Below, in pieces: positions 39,832-49,447 of a stretch of DNA of 64,000 nucleotides (its first letter is position 1; every line of letters begins with the position of its first letter). Both the position numbers and the translations under genes were made by a program. A model generated the notes under the pieces. That model was not told where the DNA came from. It did not search any database and worked only from the letters and a program-made list of their open reading frames with translations. This DNA is from BRH-c25 sp012519325. GTDB taxonomy: Bacteria; Bacillota; Clostridia; Lutisporales; Lutisporaceae. The stretch is taken from contig JBMNHZ010000009.1 in the NCBI GenBank assembly GCA_050950645.1, positions 186,001 to 250,000 of the forward strand, written 5' to 3'.

Positions 39832-42800
39832 GTGTTGACAAAAAATGCCGTAAAAGTATTAGAAAAACGTTATCTTATAAAAGATAAAAATGGAAGGCCG
39901 GTGGAGACCCCCGAGCAAATGTTCAGGAGAGTTGCAAGTACTATAGCTGCTGCAGATAAAATATATGACAGTTCAGCTGATGTTAGTGCAACCGAAGAAA
40001 AGTTTTATAAGCTAATGAGCAATCTTGAGTTTATTCCCAATTCTCCGACGCTTATGAATGCGGGAAGGGAGCTTGGACAGCTGTCTGCATGTTTTGTGCT
40101 GCCTGTGGAGGATTCAATGGAGGGTATTTTTGATGCCATCAAAAATGCTGCAATGATACATAAAAGCGGCGGAGGAACAGGCTTCAGCTTCAGTCGTTTA
40201 AGAAGCAAGGGATCTGCTGTGGCGACTACGGGCGGGGTAGCCTCAGGCCCCATAAGCTTTATGAAGGTGTTTAATTCCGCTACTGAAGCGGTGAAACAGG
40301 GTGGAACCAGAAGAGGTGCCAATATGGGCATACTTCGTGTGGACCATCCGGATATACTTGAGTTTATACAATGTAAGAAAGACAATAAGGATATAACCAA
40401 TTTCAACATTAGTGTAGCTATTACCGAAAAATTCATGAAAGCTGCTGAAAAGGGTGAAGACTATGAACTGATTAACCCTGTGAACGGAAAACCTACTGGA
40501 AGACTTAATGCAAAAGAGGTCTATGACCTTATAGTAGATATGGCTTGGAACAACGGGGAGCCGGGAATCATATTCCTGGACAGGATAAACAGGGATAATG
40601 TGGTTCCCAAGCTTGGGGAAATCGAGAGCACCAATCCGTGCATAACAGGCGATTCATGGGTTCTGACACAGGAAGGCCCTGCTCAGGTCAAGGATATCTT
40701 AGGAAAACAAGTTCAGATTGCACTAAATGGTTCATTTTATAAATCGGATGAAAAGGGATTTTTCAGAACAGGTATAAAAAATATCATTAAGGTTTCCACA
40801 GACAGGGGTTATGAACTGAAACTGACAAAGGATCATTTGATAAGAACGGCAGCGAATATGTCACGTTTCAGTATTGATGAGGAGTGGAAGGCAGCGGGGG
40901 AACTGGTACCCGGTGATAAGATTATTCTTTCCAACAACAGAGGTATAAGATGGGAAGGCAAAGGGAGTAAGAATGAAGGATATTTGCTGGGGCTGCTGAT
41001 AGGTGACGGAACTCTCAAAAAAGAAGGAGGCGTCATCTCCGTATGGGGTAATGACGAAGAAGCAGTATCATTAATGAAAGCAGCAGGGGAAGCAATTGTT
41101 TCATTACCTCATAGAAGCGACTTCAGAGGATTTCAACCTGCAATAAGTGGTAGAGCAGAGCACAGGATGAGGCTTTCGGCACTACGTGACCTTGCTCTGG
41201 AATATGGAATCATGCCCGGAGATAAAAGGATTACTTCAGAGGTTGAAAAGGGCAGTCATGAGTTTTATCAAGGATTTTTACGCGGAATGTTCGATACCGA
41301 CGGAACTGTTGCAGGAACACAGGAAAAGGGTTTGTCTGTAAGGCTTTGGCAGAATGACCTGAATGTACTTAAAGCTGTACAGCGGATGCTGGGAAGAATG
41401 GGTATCGCATCCACCATATACGATAATCGTAAGGAGCCAGATAATAAATCAATGCCTGATGGTAAAGGCTGTTTGAAGAATTATAATGTAAAGTCCGGCC
41501 ATGAACTGGTTATTTCTCAGGACAATATACATGTTTTCTATGAACTAATAGGCTTTAGCAGCAGTAAGAAGCAAAATCGTTTAAAGGACGGATTAAGCAA
41601 TTACAAACGTGCTTTGAACAGAGAACGGTTTGTTGCTTCCGTTACGGAGATTGTTGAGCTGGGAGAGGCTGAAGTGTTTGATGTTCAGGTTCCGGGAGTA
41701 AATGCTTTTGATGCAAACGGCATATATATACACAACTGCGGTGAACAGCCGCTGCTTCCCTATGAATCCTGCAACCTGGGTTCTATTAACCTAATGAGCT
41801 GCATTAAGAAGAACAGGTCCAGGAAGGAAATAGATTTTGAAAAGTTAGGCAGTATTGTGGATGAATCGGTGCACTTCCTTGATAATGTTATAGATGTAAA
41901 CAAATATCCGCTTCCAATGGTTGAGGAGATGACAAAGGGGACTAGGAAAATCGGTCTTGGAGTTATGGGCTTTGCCGATATGCTGATAGAACTGGGCATT
42001 CCCTATAACTCAGAGGAAGGGGTCAGCACGGCAGAAAATATTATGAAGTTCATAAACGAAAGGTCAAAGGCTGCTTCAATGAAGCTTGCCGAAAAGAGAG
42101 GTACCTTCAAATACTATGACGACAGTGTGTTTAAAGAAAAAAACATAAAGATAAGGAACGCTACAACAACAACTATTGCACCTACAGGCACCATATCCAT
42201 AATAGCAGGAGTTTCAAGTGGTATCGAGCCGCTGTTTGCACTGTCCTTTGTGAGAAATGTAATGGACAATGATGAGCTTCCGGAAGTAAACCCGCTTTTT
42301 GAAAGGATTGCAAGGGAGAGAGGCTTTTACAGTACTGAACTTATGAAAAAAATTGCGGCTCACGGCACTATTCAGGATATCAAGAGCATACCAAAGGATA
42401 TAAGAAAAGTATTTGTTACTGCTCACGACATTAAACCGGAGTGGCATATAAGGATACAGTCAGCCTTCCAAAAGTATACTGATAATGCTGTGTCTAAGAC
42501 AGTCAACTTCTCTAACTCAGCTACCAGGGAAGATGTAAGTAATGTATATATGCTGGCTTATAGGATGGGCTGCAAGGGTGTTACAATATACAGGGACGGA
42601 AGCCGTGATTCACAGGTATTAAATATTGGTTCGGTTAATAAGGCTAATAAAGTTCTTGTGCCGAGAGCCAGGCCGGAAGTAACAACCGGAGTGACCGAGA
42701 AGGTTAAAATAGGCTGTGGAAATCTATATATAACCGTAAACTCAGATGAGAATGGAATATGCGAAGTATTCACAAATCTTGGGAGAGCGGGAGGCTGCCC

Positions 42801-43236
42801 AAGCCAGTCTGAAGCAACCAGCCGCCTTATTTCAATAGCCTTAAGGGCAGGGATGGATATAAAAGAGATAATTGAACAGCTAAGGGGTATACGATGCCAT
42901 TCTACCTTAAGGCAGAATGGCCTTAAGGTGTTATCCTGTCCTGATGCAATAGGGAGGGCACTGGAAAGATATATGAATTCTAAGGTTGAGCGTCAGGACA
43001 TCAAGACAATAGAGGAACTGACAATGGAAATTGAAGAGAAAGGAAACTGCATCGGTAACTGCTCCCTTTGTGCATCTCCATGCCATGCTGCCGCGGTGGA
43101 AGAGGATAAAACCGAATATGTTGCTTCCCTTAATTCCTATAGTAATATAAAGAACTGCCCGGAATGCGGCAGCACAATACAGCACGAGGGCGGCTGCGTA
43201 ATCTGCAGGAACTGCGGATATTCGAAGTGTAATTGA
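39832..43236 (+). CDS. nrdJ: Adenosylcobalamin-dependent (class II) ribonucleotide reductase with intein
   Basis: 1134 codons, of which 366 are an intein, leaving a 768-residue NrdJ that makes deoxyribonucleotides using adenosylcobalamin. Extein landmarks are the N-terminal ATP-cone-like start, NSPTLMNAGRELGQLSACFVLP (redox Cys), HKSGGGTGFSFSRLR, PCGEQPLLPYESCNLGSINL (formed on splicing), PTGTISIIAGVSSGIEP and a C-terminal Cys-rich tail including CPECGSTIQHEGGCVICRNCG (zinc-finger-like). Start GTG 39832 follows GGAGGTGAT. No class I nrdAB genes are seen here. Confidence 0.95.
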   Translation: MLTKNAVKVLEKRYLIKDKNGRPVETPEQMFRRVASTIAAADKIYDSSADVSATEEKFYKLMSNLEFIPNSPTLMNAGRELGQLSACFVLPVEDSMEGIFDAIKNAAMIHKSGGGTGFSFSRLRSKGSAVATTGGVASGPISFMKVFNSATEAVKQGGTRRGANMGILRVDHPDILEFIQCKKDNKDITNFNISVAITEKFMKAAEKGEDYELINPVNGKPTGRLNAKEVYDLIVDMAWNNGEPGIIFLDRINRDNVVPKLGEIESTNPCITGDSWVLTQEGPAQVKDILGKQVQIALNGSFYKSDEKGFFRTGIKNIIKVSTDRGYELKLTKDHLIRTAANMSRFSIDEEWKAAGELVPGDKIILSNNRGIRWEGKGSKNEGYLLGLLIGDGTLKKEGGVISVWGNDEEAVSLMKAAGEAIVSLPHRSDFRGFQPAISGRAEHRMRLSALRDLALEYGIMPGDKRITSEVEKGSHEFYQGFLRGMFDTDGTVAGTQEKGLSVRLWQNDLNVLKAVQRMLGRMGIASTIYDNRKEPDNKSMPDGKGCLKNYNVKSGHELVISQDNIHVFYELIGFSSSKKQNRLKDGLSNYKRALNRERFVASVTEIVELGEAEVFDVQVPGVNAFDANGIYIHNCGEQPLLPYESCNLGSINLMSCIKKNRSRKEIDFEKLGSIVDESVHFLDNVIDVNKYPLPMVEEMTKGTRKIGLGVMGFADMLIELGIPYNSEEGVSTAENIMKFINERSKAASMKLAEKRGTFKYYDDSVFKEKNIKIRNATTTTIAPTGTISIIAGVSSGIEPLFALSFVRNVMDNDELPEVNPLFERIARERGFYSTELMKKIAAHGTIQDIKSIPKDIRKVFVTAHDIKPEWHIRIQSAFQKYTDNAVSKTVNFSNSATREDVSNVYMLAYRMGCKGVTIYRDGSRDSQVLNIGSVNKANKVLVPRARPEVTTGVTEKVKIGCGNLYITVNSDENGICEVFTNLGRAGGCPSQSEATSRLISIALRAGMDIKEIIEQLRGIRCHSTLRQNGLKVLSCPDAIGRALERYMNSKVERQDIKTIEELTMEIEEKGNCIGNCSLCASPCHAAAVEEDKTEYVASLNSYSNIKNCPECGSTIQHEGGCVICRNCGYSKCN
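40639..41736 (+). other. Intein with LAGLIDADG homing endonuclease inside nrdJ
   Basis: 366 codons. It begins with Cys in CITGDSWVLT (block A), has the splicing block B around LKLTKDHLIRTA, and ends FDANGIYIHN before the +1 Cys of CGEQPLLPYES. Two endonuclease blocks are visible: LLGLLIGDGTL and LRGMFDTDGTV, each with the acidic catalytic residue. All splicing residues (N-terminal Cys, penultimate His, terminal Asn, +1 Cys) are intact, so protein splicing should occur. The site is the conserved NP/CGEQ step. Confidence 0.93.
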
Positions 43237-43309
43237 TTCTGTTTAATTCTATAGTGTATAACTGTATTAGAAGTAATATTGCAGCAGGCAGCAGAAGGGT
43301 GATAAAGTA

Positions 43310-44413
43310 ATGAAAGGGAACGAGATTTTTGTTATATATGGAAATACGCCACAAACAATGGTTAAAGAGCTTTTAACAAAAATAAGACCGGAAAATGAAA
43401 TAAACAAGGATTCCCTTATAGGATTGAAACCGAATCTTGTTGTTGCCAAGCAGTGGAACAGCGGTGCCACAACCTCTCCTGAGCTTGTAGCGGGTATAAT
43501 TGAATACCTGCAAGGTAAGGGCTATAAAAACATTTGTATACTTGAAGGTTCATGGGTTGGTGAACGTACATCCAGGGCATTTAAAGTATGTGGCTACGAA
43601 GAATTATCAAAGCATTACGGAGTTCCCTTAATTGACCTGCAAAAGGACAGCTGCAGGGAACATGACGCATGTGGTATAAGAATCAGTATATGTGACAGTA
43701 TTATGAGGGTTGATTACTTAATAAACATACCCGTACTTAAAGGCCACTGTCAAACGAACATGACCTGTGCATTGAAAAACATGAAGGGATGTATTCCTGA
43801 TTCGGAGAAGAGGAGGTTCCATACACTGGGTTTGCACAAGCCGATAGCGCATTTGAACAAAATGATAAAGCAAAACCTTATTATTGTTGATGGGTTAATG
43901 GGTGATTTAAGCTTTGAAGAAGGTGGCAATCCTGTTGCTATGAATAGAATCTTAGCTTCCAAAGATCCGGTATTGACTGATAGTTATGTTGCATCGCTTA
44001 TGGGATATGATATAGAAGAGGTTCCATATATAAAAATCGCAGCAGAAATTGGAGTCGGAAGCACGGATTTAGAAAATGCGGCAATACATGAACTGAATCA
44101 TGATCAAAACACTCCAGTGCATTTAAATAAAAAAAGATTTCGAGATTTTATAGAATATATTGAAGAAAAGGACGCTTGTTCGGCTTGCTATGGAAGCCTG
44201 ATTCATGCTCTAAAAAGATTGAAGGAGCAGGGGAGCCTGAATAAAGTCAAATCCAGGCTGTATATCGGCCAGTATTATAAGGGTCGTTGTTTTGAAGGAA
44301 TAGGCATAGGTTCCTGTACTAAATGCTTTAAGCGCTTCATCACGGGATGCCCTCCAAAAGCCAAGGATATAGTTGAATATTTATTACATGCACAAGATTC
44401 CGATGTCAATTAG
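43310..44413 (+). CDS. DUF362 protein with ferredoxin-like cysteines
   Basis: 367 residues. The DUF362 core includes IGLKPNLVVAKQWNSGATTSPELV, INIPVLKGHCQTNMTCALKNMKGC and NLIIVDGLMGDLSFEEGG with an internal DPVLTDSYVASLMGYD. The C-terminal part has cysteines in KDACSACYGSLIHAL and SCTKCFKRFITGCPPK, which could hold an Fe-S cluster but are not the standard ferredoxin spacing. Function is unknown. ATG follows AGAAGGGTGA. Confidence 0.85.
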   Translation: MKGNEIFVIYGNTPQTMVKELLTKIRPENEINKDSLIGLKPNLVVAKQWNSGATTSPELVAGIIEYLQGKGYKNICILEGSWVGERTSRAFKVCGYEELSKHYGVPLIDLQKDSCREHDACGIRISICDSIMRVDYLINIPVLKGHCQTNMTCALKNMKGCIPDSEKRRFHTLGLHKPIAHLNKMIKQNLIIVDGLMGDLSFEEGGNPVAMNRILASKDPVLTDSYVASLMGYDIEEVPYIKIAAEIGVGSTDLENAAIHELNHDQNTPVHLNKKRFRDFIEYIEEKDACSACYGSLIHALKRLKEQGSLNKVKSRLYIGQYYKGRCFEGIGIGSCTKCFKRFITGCPPKAKDIVEYLLHAQDSDVN

Positions 44414-44427
44414 AAGTACAAATAAAA

Positions 44428-44458
44428 GCAGAAGGGACATTCCCTTCTGCCTTTACTT
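44428..44458 (+). terminator. Terminator after the DUF362 gene
   Basis: Stem GCAGAAGGGA / TCCCTTCTGC, CAT loop, then CTTTACTT. The run of A on the other side (AATAAAA) may serve the convergent P-ATPase gene. Confidence 0.8.
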
Positions 44459-44524
44459 ATGTGTGCGGCATTTCTTCGCAGTTCGTCAATCTGAATCTCA
44501 CATGATGTGGTTTTGCCCGAGTTA

Positions 44525-47182
44525 TCACTCCTTATAAACAGACTTCATAAATACTTTTAGTAACTCGTTTACAAGGAACGGAACCAAAGCAAATGCAATT
44601 ACCAGGCACCAGTCATACAAGCTGAGGGTGTGGACTTTAAATGCCCTTGCAAAGACCGGTATTGTTATAACCCCGAATTGCAGGATAAAACCGACAATAA
44701 TTGCACCTATCAGCTTCATATTTGTGAAGAATCCAATTTGGAATATTGATTTTGTTGCATTCCTCATGGATAGTGAGTAGAACAGCTGTGAAGCAACAAT
44801 TACGACAAAGGACATTGTCCTTGCATAGGTCAATACTTCTTCGGGTATTTCACTTGAACCCAGGCTGTATCCGAATTCATGGAGTCCGAAATAGAAGGCT
44901 GCCAAAGTTAATATACCTATGAGTGAACCGCCGGTAATAGCTTTTATTCCCGCGCCTCTTGCAAAGAAGCTCTCCTTGGAATCTCGGGGTTTTTTCTTCA
45001 TTACATCCTTATCGCCCGGATCAACACCAAGTGCAATAGCGGGTAATGTATCGGTAATAAGGTTCATCCATAGAATCTGAGTTGGAAGTAACGGTACAGG
45101 CCAGAAGAACAATATGGATGCAAATATCGAAATAACTTCTCCGAGATTGCAGGACAGCAGGAATATTACGGATTTCTTAATATTGTTATAAATATTTCTG
45201 CCTTCCTCTATTGCATGAACTATAGTTGTGAAGTTATCATCGGTCAATATCATATCACTGGCACCCTTGGCCACATCAGTTCCGGTTATGCCCATTGCAA
45301 CACCGATATCCGCGTACTTCAGAGAAGGAGCGTCATTAACACCGTCACCGGTCATGGATACTATGTTGCCGTGGGATTTGAATGCTTTGACTATCTTGAC
45401 CTTGTGTTCAGGTGACACCCTGGCAAATACTCTGTAGTTACCTATTCTTTCTGCAAATTCCTCATCTGACAATTCATCGATTTCGGAGCCTGTTATGCTC
45501 TGATCTCTTGATTCGGCAATTCCCAGCTCCCTGGCAATTGCTACCGCAGTATTCTTGTGATCTCCGGTTATCATTATTGATGTAATCCCGGCATTTTTTG
45601 CTTCCCTTATGGAGTCCTTGACTTCCAATCTAGGGGGATCTATCATGCCGACAAAGCCGACAACTGTCAAGTCTTTTTCCATTTCCTCGGGAGTTATTAT
45701 GCAGCTTGTATCTTTAAATGCTGCTCCAAGTACCCTTAGAGCCTCATCAGACATTTCTTCGGCGACTTTCATGTAATCGGCTTTCATTTCATCGGTTAAA
45801 GGCACTATCTTTCCGTTTACCAGGGCACTTGTTGATATTTTTAATATATTATCCAGAGCTCCTTTTGTATGGACTCTGTAACCGTTTCCTTCTTCATTCA
45901 GAGTTGACATTAGTTTTCTATCCGAATCAAAGGGTTTTTCTCCCACCCTTTTGTACTTTTCATTCAAGCTTGTCTTTGCCATGTTATATTTGTCCCCCAT
46001 AACCACCAGGGCTATTTCTGTGGGGTCTCCGGTGCCAAAGCCGTTTTCATAAGTGGCATCCGAGCATAAAACAAAGGTCTTAATCATTTGTGCTTCATCC
46101 TCAGAGGCATTGAAGGAGGTCTGTGAAGCGGGTAATTCCTTCAGATTATTCATGGTGTAGTGTTTAACAACAGTCATTTTGTTTTGTGTAAGTGTTCCTG
46201 TCTTATCGGAACAGATTATATTAACACAACCAAGAGTTTCCACTGCCGGAAGCTTTTTGACTATGGCATTGATTTTTGACATTCTAGTAACCCCAAGAGC
46301 CAGCACTATGGCTACTATTGCCGCCAGTCCTTCTGGAATTGCTGCGACTGCAAGGCTTATTGCCGTCAGGAACATCTCAAAGAGCTCTCTTTTTTGTACA
46401 AGCGCAACTATGAATATTAGTGCACATATTCCTATACATAAAAAACCAAGTATTTTTCCAAGCTCTTCAAGTCTTTTCTGGAGGGGTGTCATTTCATCGC
46501 TTTCTTCATCAAGTATTTTTGCTATTTTCCCTATCTCTGTTTCCATGGCCGTAGCGACGACAACACCCTCACCTCTGCCGTAAGTAGACAGCGTGGACAT
46601 GAATGCCATGTTGGACAAATCACCCAAAGGAGCCTTTGGATCTTCAAATAGGGCATTTGCATCCTTATCCGTAGGGACAGATTCCCCTGTAAGGGCTGAT
46701 TCTTCTATTTGAAGATTTACACTTTCGAGGAGCCTGAGGTCTGCAGGAATATATCTTCCTGCATCAATAATGACGATGTCGCCGGGAACCAGCTCTTCGG
46801 AGTTGATTTCTTTTACTTCGCCGTCGCGTCTTACAAGGGCTTTTGGAGTAGTCATTTTCTGAAGTGCTTCAATAGCCTTTTCAGCCTTATATTCCTGAAT
46901 AACACCTATTATTGCATTTAATACTACTACCATTAGGATAATTATTGCATCCACATACTCGCCAATGAGAATTGTGATTACCGATGCCGCCAGTAGTATG
47001 TATATAAGCATATCCTTTAGTTGTCCCAAGAACAAGGAAATCAGGCTTTTTTTCGGTTTTCCCTTTAACTTGTTCTCTCCGAATTTTTCCAACCTTATCA
47101 AAGCTTCTTCGCTTGTAAGGCCGACGGATTGGCTGACATTGAATTCTCTCAGCACTTCTTCCTTTGATTTTGAAAACCACAT
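44525..47182 (-). CDS. Calcium-transporting P-type ATPase
   Basis: 885-residue P2-type ATPase with ten membrane helices. Motifs in order are the N-terminal cation-ATPase domain (FNVSQSVGLTSEEALIRLE), ALTGESVPTDK (actuator), IPEGLAAIVAIVLALGVTRM (M4 with the PEGL ion site), the phosphorylated Asp in CSDKTGTLTQNK, and MTGDGVNDAPSLK. It exports Ca2+ (or Mn2+) at the cost of ATP. The CPx heavy-metal motif is absent. It is convergent with the DUF362 gene. Confidence 0.95.
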   Translation of the reverse strand: MWFSKSKEEVLREFNVSQSVGLTSEEALIRLEKFGENKLKGKPKKSLISLFLGQLKDMLIYILLAASVITILIGEYVDAIIILMVVVLNAIIGVIQEYKAEKAIEALQKMTTPKALVRRDGEVKEINSEELVPGDIVIIDAGRYIPADLRLLESVNLQIEESALTGESVPTDKDANALFEDPKAPLGDLSNMAFMSTLSTYGRGEGVVVATAMETEIGKIAKILDEESDEMTPLQKRLEELGKILGFLCIGICALIFIVALVQKRELFEMFLTAISLAVAAIPEGLAAIVAIVLALGVTRMSKINAIVKKLPAVETLGCVNIICSDKTGTLTQNKMTVVKHYTMNNLKELPASQTSFNASEDEAQMIKTFVLCSDATYENGFGTGDPTEIALVVMGDKYNMAKTSLNEKYKRVGEKPFDSDRKLMSTLNEEGNGYRVHTKGALDNILKISTSALVNGKIVPLTDEMKADYMKVAEEMSDEALRVLGAAFKDTSCIITPEEMEKDLTVVGFVGMIDPPRLEVKDSIREAKNAGITSIMITGDHKNTAVAIARELGIAESRDQSITGSEIDELSDEEFAERIGNYRVFARVSPEHKVKIVKAFKSHGNIVSMTGDGVNDAPSLKYADIGVAMGITGTDVAKGASDMILTDDNFTTIVHAIEEGRNIYNNIKKSVIFLLSCNLGEVISIFASILFFWPVPLLPTQILWMNLITDTLPAIALGVDPGDKDVMKKKPRDSKESFFARGAGIKAITGGSLIGILTLAAFYFGLHEFGYSLGSSEIPEEVLTYARTMSFVVIVASQLFYSLSMRNATKSIFQIGFFTNMKLIGAIIVGFILQFGVITIPVFARAFKVHTLSLYDWCLVIAFALVPFLVNELLKVFMKSVYKE

Positions 47183-47626
47183 GTTTCTTCACGCTCCAAT
47201 CTTCATGATATAATTGGGGGTTTTTTGTTAAAGGTGTATTGATACAAGAGCAGATGCTTCTGCTGACATTTTAATTGAAACATACTTAAAAACCTTTAGC
47301 AAATTTTATCATATTAGATAAAATTATGCTAAAGGTCTTACTCTTTGAATCATCAAAGGATTAAGCCAGGCAGTGTCATCATACTACCGGCTGTTGACTT
47401 AATCACCTTTACCAGGCAGTTACTCCCCTTTAACAGAAAGCATGTATATAGATTACCCTTACTATAGGATACCATATCCAATATTTTGATACAATATCTA
47501 ATTTACCGACTTTTGACAGGTTTGTTCCGGATTTGATGATGTCAAGAGGTGTACACGCTACATAATAATGATAGGGGAATGAAATTTCTTTGATTATATA
47601 TAAATCAGCGAAAAGGGGGTGAAATT
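47183..47626. other. Intergenic stretch between the P-ATPase and the repeat-protein gene
   Basis: No gene seen. The main element is a long inverted repeat ACCTTTAGCA-AATTTTATC / GATAAAATT-TGCTAAAGGT (47292-47310, 47317-47336) with one bulged base. On the minus strand it is followed by GGTTTTTAAG, so it may end leftward transcripts before the P-ATPase gene. The remainder (47340-47600) is AT-rich without a clear promoter pair. Confidence 0.5.
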
Positions 47627-47962
47627 TTGGAATTTGTATATGATTACCAAAATAGGCGTCAGGGTTATGTTGACGGTGATGTGATTTATGACGGCTGGAA
47701 CCGTATTGCAGGTTATACGGATGGCCAGATGATTTACGATGAATACTCCAATCCAATGGCATATGTTGACGACAGATTTGTTTACGGAATGGACGGCAGG
47801 CCCATAGGGTTTTACAGCAATGACTACAGGCTGTACGATATGGCAGGCAGGTATATGGGCTATGGAAATCAAGGCTTCAGAGGGTTGCTTGGTGCTGCGC
47901 TTCTCCTGTTGCTCCTCAGACGCTTCAGAAGGCGCAGACGAAGACGCAGGTTTTTTTATTAG
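47627..47962 (+). CDS. Small aromatic repeat protein with poly-arginine tail
   Basis: 111 residues. Residues 1-80 have about seven units of roughly 10-11 residues built on (G/V)xxDGxxIYD: GYVDGDVIYDGWNRIA, GYTDGQMIYDEYSNPM, AYVDDRFVYGMDGRPI, GFYSNDYRLYDMAGRYM. This resembles the 4-fold beta-flower type small domain. Residues 83-96 are a hydrophobic stretch (GLLGAALLLLLLRRF), and the end is an arginine-rich tail (RRRRRRRRFFY). TTG start after AAGGGGGTGA. Function is unknown. Confidence 0.75.
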   Translation: MEFVYDYQNRRQGYVDGDVIYDGWNRIAGYTDGQMIYDEYSNPMAYVDDRFVYGMDGRPIGFYSNDYRLYDMAGRYMGYGNQGFRGLLGAALLLLLLRRFRRRRRRRRFFY

Positions 47963-47995
47963 TCTGTAAGCCAGATGTACAAAAGAATTCCCCGC

Positions 47996-48478
47996 TTATT
48001 TTCTAAAGCGGTAGCCTACTCCGCTTACTGTATCAATATATTTTTTATCCTTAGCAGTGTCATTAATTTTTTTTCTTATAGATGCGATATGCATATCTAT
48101 AGTTCGTGTTTCGGGGCTGTAGTCAGTTCCGCCTATTGCATTCATTATTGCCTCCCTTGATAAAGCCACCCCTGCATTGGAAGCCAAAAGACAAAGGATT
48201 TCAAATTCTTTAAATGATAAATCAATGAGCTTATCATTTTTCTTTACTGTTCTATTTTTCATGTCAATAAGCAAATCGCCAAATAACAGGCTGGAATTCG
48301 GATTTGAATACAATGACTGTGTTCTTCTCATAACTGCATTAAGTCTGGCAATAAGCTCCCTTTGGTGAAAGGGTTTTGTTATATAATCATCTGCCCCTAT
48401 CTCAAGTCCCAGGATAGCTTCCAGCTTATCATCATTTTCAGTAACAATAATTATTGCAATAGAATTTAAAACAGGATG
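47996..48478 (-). pseudogene. OmpR-type response regulator, 5' half missing
   Basis: The part after 48331 reads as an intact winged-helix DNA-binding domain (FGDLLIDMKNRTVKKNDKL, SFKEFEILCLLASNAG, YIDTVSGVGYRFRK). Upstream in the same frame the second half of the receiver domain is still readable: HPVLNSIAIIIVTENDDK, ILGLEIGADDYITKPF. The frame meets a stop just beyond 48479. The first 65-70 residues, including the phospho-acceptor Asp, are lost at a junction with the SLH gene. No start with a ribosome-binding site remains for the receiver part. Confidence 0.75.
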
Positions 48479-48479
48479 A

Positions 48480-49439
48480 TTCTATTCTTCTTTTCCCTAC
48501 AGTAAATTGACGCTATCTCAGGATTCACGGAAATCCTTCAATATAAACGGGACGGGCTTCAGCTTGATGAAGGACAGGAGCAGGTGGGAGCTGAAGCTGA
48601 TAAAGGAAGGACAGAACCCAAGGGTATACACTATCAACCACAAACAGATAAACCTGGTGGGGGATACGGCAATCCAGGTCGCTCTGGGAGACATGAGCGA
48701 TGCCGGAACCTATACGGTGAAGCTGGAGCATAAGGATTTCCAGGGCTGCAGCTTTGAAAAGGGGTTGAATATCAGTACGGATCAAGCTTATAAAAGCCTA
48801 AAGTACGGCATACTTGCGGTAAGCGCCGAAAACGGAAAAACATACAAGCTTAAGGTTTTTGATAACGAAGCCGCCTTGAATAAATTGATCGGTGCCGAAA
48901 AAGACAAGCTGCTGCTGATCGTAAGAGGAGATATACAGGAGAAGGGTCAGGGGAAATATGAAGCCTATTCAAGCTCCGGAACCCCTGTGGAGATGAACGG
49001 GATACTGTTGTACGACAGCACGGCGCCAATAAGCATAAGTGAAAGCGAAGGGTCGGTAAAGTTAGCGGGCAACGGAGGTTTGTCGGTATCCGGCTCAATC
49101 ACCTTCTGGAAATGGGATTTTGAGATTAATTTGAAGAATGGTACCCAATATACTCTTACACCCCCCGAGGATGATGACACTGTAAACAAAAAGATAGAGA
49201 TAGCTCTTACCGGTGCGGCAGGAGGCCTGCAAAACATACTGTCCGGGTTCAATTTGAAGTTTAATAACGCATACTTCTATAAGGATACAGACGGAAATGG
49301 CCTCATATTCGGGGGCTCCATGAAGCTTTCTTTAAGCGGCGGTGGCGACGAGGATGAAAACAACAACAGTAACAGAACAATGACAATACTATCACTAATC
49401 AAGGCAAGAAAGATGAAGAGAAAGATCCTTTCAAGATAG
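48480..49439 (+). pseudogene. 5'-truncated first part of a giant SLH surface protein
   Basis: Open in frame from 48480 with no start codon and ribosome-binding site that would fit a secreted protein: no signal peptide can be seen. The visible part contains NINGTGFSLMKDRSRWELKL and an Ig-like SDAGTYTVKLEHKDF. It stops at 49439 after an AAC-rich stretch. The following 1301-residue frame continues the same protein, so one base is missing or extra in the 49360-49385 region (GATGAAAACAACAACAGTAA). The 5' end was lost at the same junction as the response regulator gene. Confidence 0.7.
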
Positions 49440-49447
49440 AAGCAAAT

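Noticed and set aside
47292..47336. Long inverted repeat as a small RNA gene
   Set aside because: No promoter is visible; the T run on the minus strand fits a terminator better.
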